A stretch of DNA of 32,799 nt, from the NCBI GenBank assembly GCA_018238825.1, contig JABCSP010000003.1:1-32799 (forward strand). The letters are read 5' to 3'. Numbering within the stretch: the stretch's first letter is position 1; every line of letters starts with the position of its first letter. Source of the DNA: Candidatus Thorarchaeota archaeon (lineage in GTDB: Archaea > Asgardarchaeota > Thorarchaeia > Thorarchaeales > Thorarchaeaceae). A program made the translations under genes and the position numbers. Below, piece after piece: positions 15,567 through 21,690 of this stretch. Below the pieces are notes generated by a model. It was not told the origin of the DNA. It searched no databases and saw nothing but the letters and a program-made list of their open reading frames with translations.

Positions 15567-16035
15567 ATCCCTCAAAAACGTCTATGTTGTTCTCCACAAT
15601 GTTCACTCTGCATCAAAAACGATTGAAACTGCTCAGGTTGTTTATGGACTTGGCTTTCCAAATTTCGTTGTATCAAAAGCTGAAGGGTCATCGGCACAGT
15701 CTGGTGTTCCTGATGCAAATCGTCTAGCGATTAGGATGAAGCATAACTTCATGGTTTTACCAGATTTGAAAGATGTTCTAGAGGTCCTTAAAATTGACTA
15801 CTCTCTGTTAGTTACTTCTCCCAAGCTTGTAAAAGAACATGTAGATCTAAATCAATTATCTGAACGATGTCAGACAGGAGATAGAATTGCCATTATACTC
15901 TCAGGAAGTAACAGCTCTTTCTCTAGGAAAGAAATGGATTTGGGTGAATGTCGAAGTCTTGAAGCTCTTGTAGATATTGGTCCTGCAGGTTCAGCTGCAA
16001 TAATTATCTATTCATTATCAACGAAGAAAGAGTAA
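15559..16035 (+). CDS. Predicted SPOUT-type RNA methylase (COG4080-like)
   Basis: 158 residues. The N terminus VYVVLHNVHSASKTIETAQVVYGLGF, then VVSKAEGSSAQSGVPDANRLA, VLPDLKDVLEVL, AIILSGSNSSFSRKEMDLGE and IGPAGSAAIIIYSL match an archaeal family once labelled RecB-family nuclease and later placed among SpoU/TrmD-like methylases; I recall this from memory. The substrate is unknown. AGGAGG at 15541-15546 precedes a TTG at 15559, which overlaps the last codons of the DNA methyltransferase. Other starts (TTG 15535, GTG 15550) are too near or before that site. Its stop codon directly touches the 3' CCA of the tRNA on the other strand. Confidence 0.75.
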   Translation: MNESLKNVYVVLHNVHSASKTIETAQVVYGLGFPNFVVSKAEGSSAQSGVPDANRLAIRMKHNFMVLPDLKDVLEVLKIDYSLLVTSPKLVKEHVDLNQLSERCQTGDRIAIILSGSNSSFSRKEMDLGECRSLEALVDIGPAGSAAIIIYSLSTKKE

Positions 16036-16134
16036 TGGTGGGCCGGACGAGATTTGAACTCGCGATCCCTTGGATTTTCGCCAGAATTTGAATGGTTCCG
16101 AACCAAGAATCATACCAATCTAGACCACCGACCC
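16036..16134 (-). tRNA. tRNA-Pro (CGG) with a 22-nt intron, CCA encoded
   Basis: The acceptor stem is GGGTCGG (16134-16128) with CCGGCCC (one T-G wobble), then discriminator A and CCA (16038-16036). The anticodon stem is CTTGG (16107-16103)/CCAAG. The T arm is GCGAG-TTCAAAT-CTCGT. The intron is 16096-16075. TTCG pairs with CGAA as a 4-bp central helix flanked by three-base bulges GAA and AAT, and CCA/TGG forms the outer helix: a canonical bulge-helix-bulge. Removing it gives the loop TTCGGAT, anticodon CGG, with the intron at the standard 37/38 site. The metallophosphoesterase stop is two bases upstream, so any promoter lies in that gene's 3' end (A/T-rich GATTAAATCC). Confidence 0.95.
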
Positions 16135-16136
16135 AG

Positions 16137-16994
16137 TCATTGATTCAGTCGCTCTGGATTGGATTTAATCATTTCGTTAAAACGTTCTCTCATCCAACCA
16201 ATTGTGCCAAGGTATAATCCATCAGTACTATAAATTTCTGATTCAAGTACATCCACACACGAGTTTTCAAAGAGTGGCCCTTGAAATTCTGAACGTGGTG
16301 AATTAACTGTGATACCTGAAATAAGCTGATTGAAGCTAGGTAGAGTGGTAAGTGTTGCCATATCATCATCAGGAATCTCTAGCATTCCAAGACGCTTTCG
16401 AACACAATTCTTGCTCAGTTTAGAATTAAGTACGACTGGTACAGAACCCACATATCTCCTTCTGTCACCACGTCCAATCTCGGGCTTTGATACTGTTCGA
16501 AATCGACTAACCGCTGGATGATTATGACCTGCAATGAATCGTGATGCTTCCAATAGCTCTGAGGCTGGCCATGCATGACCATGCAAGAGACCTATCCTTT
16601 CATCACTCTCTCCTATCAATATCCCATGAACATCAGCTAGTTCAACACGGTGTGGAAGTAATGATTCAAGATTTCCATCATGATTTCCTGGTATGATCAC
16701 AGTGTCAACAATCTCTGTAAGATTTTGCATAAATTCGGGAATTATATCCCAATTGTATGGAATATCGGTCAAAATAGTATGTTTGACATCCCCTACAATA
16801 TACAAGGAATACAGCTCGTACTTTCTAACAAGTGATTTGATTCGCTCAAGGATAATAACATCCTGTAATGGAAAATGAATACCTCTCTCTTCTGAGATTT
16901 CTTCCTCGATACCTAGATGGAGATCTGAAATTATCAGTGCTGATACACTATCACCACGAATAATCAAGCCCCTGTCTTCAAATATTATCTCCAT
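16137..16994 (-). CDS. Calcineurin-like metallophosphoesterase (COG1407-like)
   Basis: 285-residue metallophosphoesterase with the full metal-binding series: DLHLGIEEEISEERG, then VGDVKHT, IPGNHDGN, LLHGHAWP and GHNHPAVSR. These fit the ICC-like archaeal family that is often found near helicase or DNA repair genes; the substrate is unknown. ATG 16994 gives the family-like start MEIIFEDRGLIIRG and lies about 28 bases after a TTAAAA box, which suggests a leaderless message. An in-frame ATG at 17036 would overlap that box and is less likely. It is divergent from the SWIM gene and followed two bases later by tRNA-Pro. Confidence 0.85.
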   Translation of the reverse strand: MEIIFEDRGLIIRGDSVSALIISDLHLGIEEEISEERGIHFPLQDVIILERIKSLVRKYELYSLYIVGDVKHTILTDIPYNWDIIPEFMQNLTEIVDTVIIPGNHDGNLESLLPHRVELADVHGILIGESDERIGLLHGHAWPASELLEASRFIAGHNHPAVSRFRTVSKPEIGRGDRRRYVGSVPVVLNSKLSKNCVRKRLGMLEIPDDDMATLTTLPSFNQLISGITVNSPRSEFQGPLFENSCVDVLESEIYSTDGLYLGTIGWMRERFNEMIKSNPERLNQ

Positions 16995-17021
16995 TGCGAA
17001 ATTTTGTTCGAAGGTACAACA

Positions 17022-17027
17022 TTTTAA
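17022..17027. promoter_or_regulatory. Shared TATA element between divergent genes
   Basis: TTTTAA reads as CATTTTAAC forward and GTTAAAATG in reverse. It is about 28 bases from ATG 16994 on the minus strand and 22-31 bases from the candidate starts of the SWIM gene on the plus strand. One element could serve both directions. Inferred from spacing. Confidence 0.4.
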
Positions 17028-17057
17028 CTTCGTCATGTTAGAGATTACGTGAGGAAT

Positions 17058-17444
17058 ATGGCCCTTTCATTAATAGAGGAGAAGAAACTCTCAAGAGAGA
17101 ACCTCACCCAAAGTGATATTGATTATTTTCGTAAAAAGTATGGGAAGAAGTTCATTAGAGCTCTTCGCGTCGTTGAAGAAAAGAAAGTGGATAAATACCA
17201 GTTCAAACCCAGTGGTTCTATAACGTGGATTGTGAGGGGACGAGCGCGTCAGTATATGGTGATTCCCAAGGTCTATTGTACTTGTCGAAGTTTCTACCAA
17301 GAAGTTGTGATATCTCGGGACAGTAACATGTGTTATCATTTACTTGCTCAACAGATTGCTGAAATCCGTGACCAATACAAACTCGTAGACTCAACTGATA
17401 CTGAGAGACGAAATCTGTATGTTGACTGGCGTAGGACTGATTGA
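17058..17444 (+). CDS. SWIM zinc-finger protein
   Basis: 128 residues. The motif CTC, 15 residues, then CYH (C-x-C-x15-C-x-H) is the SWIM zinc finger, set in YCTCRSFYQEV...NMCYHLLAQQIAE. The N-terminal half is basic (FRKKYGKKFIRALRVVEEKK) and VRGRARQYMVIP leads into the finger, so nucleic acid or protein binding is likely. Small stand-alone SWIM proteins include eukaryotic Sws1/Shu2, which act with Rad51 paralogs; archaeal relatives have been proposed to do the same, and RadB and RadA lie 12 kb away here. The ATG at 17058 follows GAGG; the GTG at 17049 is the alternative. Confidence 0.78.
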   Translation: MALSLIEEKKLSRENLTQSDIDYFRKKYGKKFIRALRVVEEKKVDKYQFKPSGSITWIVRGRARQYMVIPKVYCTCRSFYQEVVISRDSNMCYHLLAQQIAEIRDQYKLVDSTDTERRNLYVDWRRTD

Positions 17445-17470
17445 CTATTGGCATTAGAACTGAAGATAAC

Positions 17471-17478
17471 TTTAAAAC
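17471..17478 (+). promoter_or_regulatory. TATA-like box before the GIFT-domain gene
   Basis: TTTAAAAC lies about 55 bases before the ATG at 17529, predicting a start near 17500 and a short leader containing GAGGTCGG. It supports the internal start of the exported protein over the longer frame. Confidence 0.4.
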
Positions 17479-17528
17479 ACGGCCCCAAGTTTGGCACGCT
17501 GATTGCGCAAAGAGGTCGGATACGTTCC

Positions 17529-18614
17529 ATGAATCAGTTCAAAAAGATTCCCAGAATACTTGCAACAATCTTAGCTTTGATGCTACTTCTATCAAGTTTT
17601 CAAGCTACAGTTCCAGCTCAAGCTGATTTGGACCCAGTTGTAGTGCTATTTGATGCGAGTCACTCACCACAATTTGATGCTGCTGATGCAGACTTGGGTT
17701 TAAAATTAATGTTTGACATGGTAAACACATCCACCCGTTATATCATACATGTTCATGAGGATGGTCCACTTGATGAAGAAGTCCTCAATGATATTGATAT
17801 TCTGATAATTGCGGGTTCAGACAGTTCTAGCCCCTTTAGTAATGAAGAGTATGCTGGAATTGTTGAAATGCTTGCTAATGGAAGCTCGCTATTTCTTCTT
17901 GGCGACCCCACAATTTCTGAAGATTCCACCTATTGGCCAGAAGGTCCGATGGAAGATACTGGTGACAATATTGCATTAAACACACTTCTTGATGGTATCA
18001 ATATGACTGGACCTCGTTTCAGTATTAATGAAACTGAAACAGATACTTGGTCTGATACAATGTTCGACTATGACCATTCAATCAATGGAAGCACTCCTTG
18101 GGTCATTGAACTGGACTCAACCACCTGGGATACTAATCACCCAATTTTCAGAAACATCAACGAAATTATGACAATGACATCAACTTTGAAACCAATTGAG
18201 CTAGCCAGTGGAATTGGTAATAGCTACGAAGGCTCCTTTGCTCAATATCGAAAAGATGTCAATTCATGGGCTAACTATACCATGCCTAACACGACGCTCT
18301 TCTCTTTGAACCCCCTTTCTTATTCTGCAATGAATGGAACTTTTCCATCATGGCTCTCCGCATTTGAGTACGGTTCAAGTAGAGTCACTATTGCAGGATC
18401 TACTATAATGTTCACAGGAAGACCCATTGATTTGCTAAACGCAGAACTCCAGTGGTTCTATGCAGCTGATAACGCGAAATTATTCATGAATATTCTAGAT
18501 TGGCTATCAGCAGATTTTGTTACTGCACCAAGTGCCATTGGTTCAATGCTAATTATCTCAGCTGTAATTTTGGTAATTGGTGTAGCATTCTATCTTTTGA
18601 AGAAGCTTAGGTGA
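17529..18614 (+). CDS. Exported membrane-anchored protein with GIFT-like (IFT52/GldG-like) domain
   Basis: 361 residues. A signal peptide is clear: basic MNQFKKIPR, hydrophobic ILATILALMLLLSSF, then an alanine-rich VPAQA site. The C terminus has one membrane helix (IGSMLIISAVILVIGVAFYL) and a basic KKLR stop, so the bulk faces outside. The ectodomain begins VVVLFDASHSP and continues NDIDILIIAGSDSSSPFSNEE, EMLANGSSLFLLGDP and IALNTLLDGINM. This is the layout of the GIFT/DUF4350-like fold of IFT52 and GldG auxiliary proteins. Several N-glycosylation sequons (NTS, NGS, NMT, NET, NYT, NTT, NGT) suit a surface protein. The frame extends to 17448, but that would bury the signal peptide. It overlaps engB by eight bases tail to tail. 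The function is unknown. Confidence 0.72.
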   Translation: MNQFKKIPRILATILALMLLLSSFQATVPAQADLDPVVVLFDASHSPQFDAADADLGLKLMFDMVNTSTRYIIHVHEDGPLDEEVLNDIDILIIAGSDSSSPFSNEEYAGIVEMLANGSSLFLLGDPTISEDSTYWPEGPMEDTGDNIALNTLLDGINMTGPRFSINETETDTWSDTMFDYDHSINGSTPWVIELDSTTWDTNHPIFRNINEIMTMTSTLKPIELASGIGNSYEGSFAQYRKDVNSWANYTMPNTTLFSLNPLSYSAMNGTFPSWLSAFEYGSSRVTIAGSTIMFTGRPIDLLNAELQWFYAADNAKLFMNILDWLSADFVTAPSAIGSMLIISAVILVIGVAFYLLKKLR

Positions 18615-19230
18615 GGGCCCATTGCGGTCTATCTAAGCCTTCTTCATCAAGTATCTCATCAATCAGGTCCTTTAATTCCCTCATACCCTGTTTTTTCAAG
18701 GCAGCTGATAGTATGATTGTGGGCTCTCTATCACTCACAGCCTCTCTAAGCTGAAATTTTAGAAAGTCTAATTCATCATCGATATGTCGTTTCTTTACCT
18801 TGTCCACTTTGTTTGCTAACACTATTACACGCGGGGAAATCTCACATAGAAAGGAATAGAACTCTACATCAACTGGTATTTCTCCACGAGATGACCATCG
18901 TTCGAAAAGCACTCTAAATAATGAAATATCAACAATGAATACTGATAGCAGAATCCTACTACTCCAACTTTCCAAACTTTCGATAATATGGTTCTTTGTT
19001 TCTTCAATAGTTGTTTTACTCTGTCCTGACATAAAACCGAACCCTGGAATATCTACTATAGTCACCGGGTCTAAATCGATCATCTGTTCCCATCGAGTAC
19101 TTCCAGGTCGTTTACCCACCCTTACTTTCTTTCCTGTGAGTACACGAATAGTGCTACTTTTCCCTACATTGCTTCTTCCAGCAAAGACAATCAAGGGATT
19201 GTTATTACCTGTAGGGTTTTGTTCTTTCAT
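18607..19230 (-). CDS. engB: GTP-binding protein EngB (YihA/YsxC family)
   Basis: 207-residue TrmE-Era-EngA-EngB-type GTPase thought to aid large-subunit ribosome assembly in bacteria; the archaeal role is not established. G1 is GRSNVGKSSTIRVLTG. The switch region carries the EngB signature KRPGSTRWEQ. G3 is DIPGFGFMSG, G4 is ANKVDKVKK and the G5-like SAALKKQG follows. AAGGAG lies nine bases before the ATG at 19230. The gene stands apart from the small genes upstream by about 70 bases. Confidence 0.9.
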   Translation of the reverse strand: MKEQNPTGNNNPLIVFAGRSNVGKSSTIRVLTGKKVRVGKRPGSTRWEQMIDLDPVTIVDIPGFGFMSGQSKTTIEETKNHIIESLESWSSRILLSVFIVDISLFRVLFERWSSRGEIPVDVEFYSFLCEISPRVIVLANKVDKVKKRHIDDELDFLKFQLREAVSDREPTIILSAALKKQGMRELKDLIDEILDEEGLDRPQWALT

Positions 19231-19300
19231 ATTGAAAATCTCCTTTTACTATTAATCGTAGGATTTCAAGTCTTTCCTTTATTCAGGGAAGTCCGTACAA

Positions 19301-19531
19301 TCATCGGTTGCTTTTCCTACTCTCTAGGTGTCGACATTCGTTGATTAAGATACGGATGTCGGTTCTGAGAGTCACTTCTGCGTCTTCAATCTTCTTCTGT
19401 AAAGTTTCAATTACAGCATCAATTGGTAGATTTTCAGACTCCAAATCATCAACTATAGTCTTGACAGTTTCTAAATTAGAAATGTGGGATGCTATATTAT
19501 CAAAAGCAGGTCGAATAACTGAACCCGTCAT
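19301..19531 (-). CDS. Small coiled-coil protein, unknown
   Basis: 76 residues, no family recognised. The sequence is charged and helical: ISNLETVKTIVDDLESENLP, then VIETLQKKIEDAEVTLRTDI, with leucine/isoleucine spacing that suggests a short coiled coil, ending in the basic HLESRKSNR. It has no membrane segment. It starts at ATG 19531, 21 bases after the stop of a 40-residue membrane protein on the same strand, so the two are probably co-expressed. A 137-codon ORF on the opposite strand has less protein-like composition. Might be a soluble partner of the tiny membrane protein. Confidence 0.55.
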   Translation of the reverse strand: MTGSVIRPAFDNIASHISNLETVKTIVDDLESENLPIDAVIETLQKKIEDAEVTLRTDIRILINECRHLESRKSNR

Positions 19532-19552
19532 TGGGAACGACTTCCCGTCAGA

Positions 19553-19675
19553 TTATTCCTCTTCATCTTCACCATATACCATGTATCCCATTGTGAGCAT
19601 AATAGCTATAATGCCCATTGCAGATAGTACGATGAATATAATTGAGGTGAAGGTATCAATATCAAGAAACTGCAT
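19553..19675 (-). CDS. 40-residue single-pass membrane protein with acidic tail
   Basis: A short frame from ATG 19675 to TAA 19553 encodes MQFLDIDTFTSIIFIVLSAM, then GIIAIMLTMGYMVYGEDEEE. It has a polar N terminus, about 24 hydrophobic residues, and an acidic GEDEEE end. A TATA-like TTATAAG sits about 30 bases upstream, which would make it leaderless. There is no strong ribosome binding site. The composition is far from random and the frame is followed closely by the coiled-coil gene. No homolog recognised; it is small enough for routine annotation to miss. Confidence 0.55.
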   Translation of the reverse strand: MQFLDIDTFTSIIFIVLSAMGIIAIMLTMGYMVYGEDEEE

Positions 19676-19704
19676 TGGAATCTTGTGCCCTCGGAATTGG
19701 TCCA

Positions 19705-19711
19705 CTTATAA
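19705..19711 (-). promoter_or_regulatory. TATA-like box before the 40-aa membrane protein gene
   Basis: Minus-strand GATTATAAGTGG, about 30 bases from ATG 19675. The spacing fits a leaderless archaeal transcript covering the two small genes. Confidence 0.4.
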
Positions 19712-19740
19712 TCATTGCTGAATAATAACAGCTGTACTGA

Positions 19741-19992
19741 TTAAGCTTCAACACTACGTTGTTCATAGAATTTGTCTATGAATGATCCATAGATATCAAC
19801 AGACTCGGTCAAGGGATTGACCTCATCAATTGTCATTTCTATACCACATGATCCACACTTTACGGTCGCCATTCCATTATCTCTATAGATTTGAATCTTG
19901 ATGGCAGTATTTCCACAGTCCGGACATGGATAGACGTCTGGAATACGTTTCTGCGGTCGCCGACGTACTTTTTGTCTTCGTCTTCTTCCCAT
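19741..19992 (-). CDS. Elf1-type transcription elongation factor, zinc ribbon
   Basis: 83 residues: a highly basic N terminus (MGRRRRQKVRRRPQKR), then CPDCGNTAIKIQIYRDNG and VKCGSCGIEMTID, forming a four-cysteine zinc ribbon, then a helical tail. This order matches the Elf1 family, a small RNA polymerase-associated elongation factor conserved in eukaryotes and several archaeal groups. GGTGA precedes the ATG at 19992. It is separated from its neighbours on both sides. Confidence 0.85.
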   Translation of the reverse strand: MGRRRRQKVRRRPQKRIPDVYPCPDCGNTAIKIQIYRDNGMATVKCGSCGIEMTIDEVNPLTESVDIYGSFIDKFYEQRSVEA

Positions 19993-20151
19993 GATGCTTC
20001 ACCTATACCTATTTCACACCTAACAGAACATAAGCCCCGAAAGAAATGAGCAAGCCCTGCGGCTCAGGTGTTAATTTAAGCATTTTGTTAAGTGACAGAA
20101 TCACTCCATTACGAAGCTTTCTTATTGTAGGATGTGTCGCCCCGATTAGCG

Positions 20152-20385
20152 ATGTCCGACCTCTCAAAAAACTCTCAATGTGTACTCAAGATTCTTGAAA
20201 CTGCAGACTCCCTGACAACAACTGAGATCCTTGAGATTGCCCGTAAAAAGAAGTATGCTGACATCTGTACAGACTGTGCTGGTGGCGATGCTTTCGTAGC
20301 TGCTGCCAACCAACTTGTTGAGATGGGCCTTGTCACTAAAAAGTTTGGCAAGGGAGGCTATCGATGGCATCTAGTAAAAAGTTGA
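20152..20385 (+). CDS. Small winged-helix-like protein, unknown
   Basis: 77 residues from ATG 20152 (frame open to a GTG at 20134). VLKILETADSLTTTEILEIA, then AAANQLVEMGLVTKKFGKGG and YRWHL read like a winged helix: a recognition helix followed by a beta-hairpin wing. CTDCAGGDAF between them contains two cysteines. No ortholog named. Its last codons contain GGGAGG, the ribosome binding site of the downstream cysteine desulfurase, and the genes may overlap by 22 bases, so expression is likely coupled. It could regulate or accompany sulfur mobilisation, but only the linkage says so. Confidence 0.65.
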   Translation: MSDLSKNSQCVLKILETADSLTTTEILEIARKKKYADICTDCAGGDAFVAAANQLVEMGLVTKKFGKGGYRWHLVKS

Positions 20386-21632
20386 TTTACATGATAGACT
20401 GGACTAAAATCAGGAAAGATTTCCCTGCCCTTGAGCGTAGAATAAACGGTCGTCCAGTGGTGTATCTGGATAGCGCATGCATGGCACTCAAGCCCAGACA
20501 GGTTATTGATGCTATGAATGAATACTATGAGATGTATCCAGCATGTGCTGGAAGAAGTATCCATCGATTTGGTGAGGAGGCTTCTAATGCGTATTCTGCG
20601 GCTCGAGGCAAATTTGCCAAGTTCTTGAATGCTGCCCAAGAAGAAGAATGCATCTGGACTAGAAATGCTACAGAATCTCTCAATATTGTTGCAAGCTCAG
20701 TTAAACTGCCAAAAGGGTCCAAAATCATCACAACGTCTCTTGAACATCACAGTGGATCTCTTCCATTTGTCGAGAGAGCAAAAAGAGATGGTCTAGAGAT
20801 TGAGATCGTCAAAGCTCAGATGGATGGGACTTTTGACATCGAAGACTGGAAGAGTGCAATTGACAACAATACAAGTTTGGTATCTGTTGTACATTCTTCC
20901 AATGTCACAGGCACAGTATCTTCAATGAAAGATATCGTTGAGATTGCACATGATCGGGGAGCTCTGGTGATGTGTGATGATGCTCAGTATGCCCCTCATC
21001 ACCCCCTTGATGTTCAAAAAATGGATGTAGATTTTTCATGTATTTCAGTCCACAAAATGTGTGGACCCACTGGAATGGGAGTACTCTATGGGAAGATGGA
21101 GCATCTCGAATCAATGAACATGGCTCTATATGGTGGGGATACTGTTAGTGATGTAAAATTTGAAGATGGGCAGATACTTCCTGAATATCTTCCACCCCCT
21201 GAGAAATTTGAGGCTGGTCTGCAGAATTATGCTGGTGCAATAGGTGCAGGAGCTGCAGCTGAATATCTTCAAGCAATTGGAATGAATGAGATTGAGAAAC
21301 ATGAACGTTCTCTCCTTAAAGTTGCACTGAAAAGATTGCTTGATATGGAACATGTGCGCATCCTTGGAACAGATAACATCAACATCAAAACTGGTCTAGT
21401 GACTTTTAGTGTTGATACGGTCCCTTCAGCACATGATGTAGCAACATTCCTCAATGATGAATTCAATGTTATGGTTCGCAGTGGTGCTCATTGCGTACAT
21501 CCATTTCATCATCAGATGGGTATTCCAGTAGAACAAGGAACTGCCCGTGCTAGCTTTTACCTATACAACAATATGGACGATGTCAAAGCATTTCTTGATG
21601 GTCTAGAAACACTCATTGAAGCAAGTGCATGA
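20364..21632 (+). CDS. SufS-like cysteine desulfurase (class V aminotransferase)
   Basis: PLP enzyme that releases sulfur from cysteine for Fe-S clusters or thionucleosides. Typical group-II blocks are WTKIRKDFPALERRINGRP, VYLDSACMALKP, NATESLNIVA, ITTSLEHHSGSLPF, CDDAQYAPHHPLDV, the PLP lysine in SVHKMCGPTGMGVLYG, and the active cysteine in MVRSGAHCVHPFHHQMG. In standard SufS the DGAQ and GHHC blocks read slightly differently (here CDDAQ and GAHC). The ATG at 20364 has GGGAGG six bases upstream; the ATG at 20391 (MIDWTKIRKDFP) matches the family start better. The PxPxY-type neighbours (SufBCD) are absent here. Confidence 0.88.
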   Translation: MASSKKLIYMIDWTKIRKDFPALERRINGRPVVYLDSACMALKPRQVIDAMNEYYEMYPACAGRSIHRFGEEASNAYSAARGKFAKFLNAAQEEECIWTRNATESLNIVASSVKLPKGSKIITTSLEHHSGSLPFVERAKRDGLEIEIVKAQMDGTFDIEDWKSAIDNNTSLVSVVHSSNVTGTVSSMKDIVEIAHDRGALVMCDDAQYAPHHPLDVQKMDVDFSCISVHKMCGPTGMGVLYGKMEHLESMNMALYGGDTVSDVKFEDGQILPEYLPPPEKFEAGLQNYAGAIGAGAAAEYLQAIGMNEIEKHERSLLKVALKRLLDMEHVRILGTDNINIKTGLVTFSVDTVPSAHDVATFLNDEFNVMVRSGAHCVHPFHHQMGIPVEQGTARASFYLYNNMDDVKAFLDGLETLIEASA

Positions 21633-21642
21633 AGTAACCAAT

Positions 21643-21690
21643 GTCTGCACCTCAAGAAAGGGGCAGACTCTACTTTGTTTTTGATTTAGC
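21643..21690. terminator. Terminator-like hairpin between convergent genes
   Basis: GTCTGC (21643-21648) pairs with GCAGAC (21663-21668), extended by CC/GG inside. Plus-strand CTTTGTTTTTGATTT follows. It lies between the cysteine desulfurase and the convergent RPA gene and overlaps the last codons of the latter. Confidence 0.5.

Noticed and set aside
19308-19721. 137-codon plus-strand ORF opposite the two small genes
   Set aside because: Serine/isoleucine-rich antisense wording without domain; the minus-strand frames have better protein character and promoter placement.
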